Below are positions 63,392 to 64,000 of a DNA stretch of 64,000 nt, piece by piece (positions within the stretch are counted from its first letter, which is position 1; each line of letters opens with the position of its first letter). This stretch comes from Paracoccus sp. DMF-8. Lineage in GTDB: Bacteria > Pseudomonadota > Alphaproteobacteria > Rhodobacterales > Rhodobacteraceae. The translations under genes and the position numbers were made by a program. Below the pieces are notes generated by a model that did not search any database, had not been told where the DNA came from, and saw only the letters and a list, made by a program, of their open reading frames with translations. The stretch spans positions 434,001 to 498,000 of the forward strand of contig NZ_JARJHL010000010.1 in the NCBI RefSeq assembly GCF_029309835.1, read 5' to 3'.

Positions 63392-64000
63392 ATGTCATAT
63401 CTTGAAAGTCTGCGGGTCTTTGTCCGGGTGGTCGAGCTGGGTTCGATCACCTCGGGCGGGCGGGATCTGCGACTGTCGCCAGCGGTTGCCTCCAATCGGA
63501 TCAAGGACCTGGAGTCGCGCTTTGGCGTGCGCCTGCTGAACCGCACGACGCGCAAGCTGGTGCCCACGGAAATCGGCCGGGCATTTTATGACAGCGCGCG
63601 CCGCGTCATCGAAACCCTGGACGAGGCCGAGGCCGTGGTGTCGGGCTTTTCCGGAACGCCCCATGGCACGATCTGCGTGACCGCGCCGCTTGGTCTGGGG
63701 CGGCGGATCATCGCGCCGCTGGTGCCGCGATCCTGCGACGAATATCCGGGTGTCGAGGTGCGCCTGCGGCTGTCGGACCGCAATGTCGATATCGTCGCCG
63801 ATGGCATTGATCTGGCGTTCTTTCTGGGCGAACCCAGCGATTCCGCCCTGAAATGGCGGCGCATCGCGGAATGTCGGCGGATGCTGGTCGCCTCGCCCGA
63901 ATATGTCGAACGCCACGGCGCGCCGCAGGACCCGATGGATCTGGCGCGGCACAACTGCCTGTTGCTGCGTTATCCGCGCAGCCCGGAATTCTTCTGGATG
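63392..64000 (+). CDS. LysR-family regulator (cut by window end)
   Basis: The first 203 codons are present. The winged helix is clear (SLRVFVRVVELGSITSGGRD, LSPAVASNRIKDLESRFGVR, LLNRTTRKLVPTEIGRAFYD), followed by the start of the effector domain (GTICVTAPLGLGRRIIAPLV). ATG 63392 follows GGGGGGA. Divergent placement from xdhA suggests that it controls the purine operon, probably answering to a purine or urate. Confidence 0.85.
   Translation, partial: MSYLESLRVFVRVVELGSITSGGRDLRLSPAVASNRIKDLESRFGVRLLNRTTRKLVPTEIGRAFYDSARRVIETLDEAEAVVSGFSGTPHGTICVTAPLGLGRRIIAPLVPRSCDEYPGVEVRLRLSDRNVDIVADGIDLAFFLGEPSDSALKWRRIAECRRMLVASPEYVERHGAPQDPMDLARHNCLLLRYPRSPEFFWM

Overview
The window is high-GC DNA of an alphaproteobacterium, most likely Paracoccus or a close Rhodobacteraceae relative. 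Supporting signs are a LexA box of the alphaproteobacterial type (GTTC-N7-GTTC), tail genes in the order seen in rhodobacterial siphophages and gene transfer agents, an FrcBCA fructose ABC system next to a ROK regulator, paired dimethylglycine-dehydrogenase-like enzymes, and IS5-family elements. The genus is inferred, not shown.

Bases 1 to about 19030 are the right part of a siphovirus-type prophage. It holds a tail module (tail tube, a tail assembly chaperone with a GGGAAAA -1 frameshift site, tape measure, distal tail genes, NlpC/P60-like protein, J-like tip protein), two tandem tail-fibre genes that each carry an SGNH/sialate-O-acetylesterase-like domain, a lysis module (amidase, holin-like protein, tiny membrane peptides), an SOS cassette (Y-family polymerase, an unknown 109-aa protein, an SRAP protein, one LexA box), and a tightly overlapping leftward operon of small phage genes. 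The prophage ends in the 3' half of a tRNA-Val gene (18992-19030), followed by a strong terminator. That is the expected attachment-site scar.

Bases 19149-46406 are host metabolic chromosome. There is a leftward operon of an ABC transporter (ATPase, binding protein, fused permease) with an MBL-fold hydrolase and a CX5R phosphatase. Next are an XRE-cupin regulator divergent from two FAD/GcvT dehydrogenases, a large membrane protein, and a FetAB-like exporter divergent from an RpiR regulator. A TonB receptor with FecI/FecR-type genes, an IS5 element, the ROK regulator with frcBCA, and a flavin monooxygenase complete the stretch.

Bases 46897-57378 are a scrambled accessory region. Two near-identical IS5/IS427-like elements in inverted orientation, each flanked by CTAG, bracket a coq10/ratA-like gene and an intact tRNA-Ser(GCT). 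Beyond them are IS debris, a degraded phospholipase-D/helicase gene joined in frame to the C-terminus of a TniQ-like transposition protein, a secreted RTX protein with 81-residue repeats, and a second TniQ-like fragment.

Bases 57469-64000 are an intact purine-catabolism operon (xdhA, xdhB, xdhC, guaD), divergent from a LysR regulator cut by the window end.

A theme across the whole window is single-base loss in G or C runs that breaks otherwise good genes: tip protein, Y-family polymerase, IS5 transposase, one IS427-like copy and the PLD/helicase. In several cases adding one base to the run restores the family sequence exactly, so these breaks may be consensus errors rather than real mutations.
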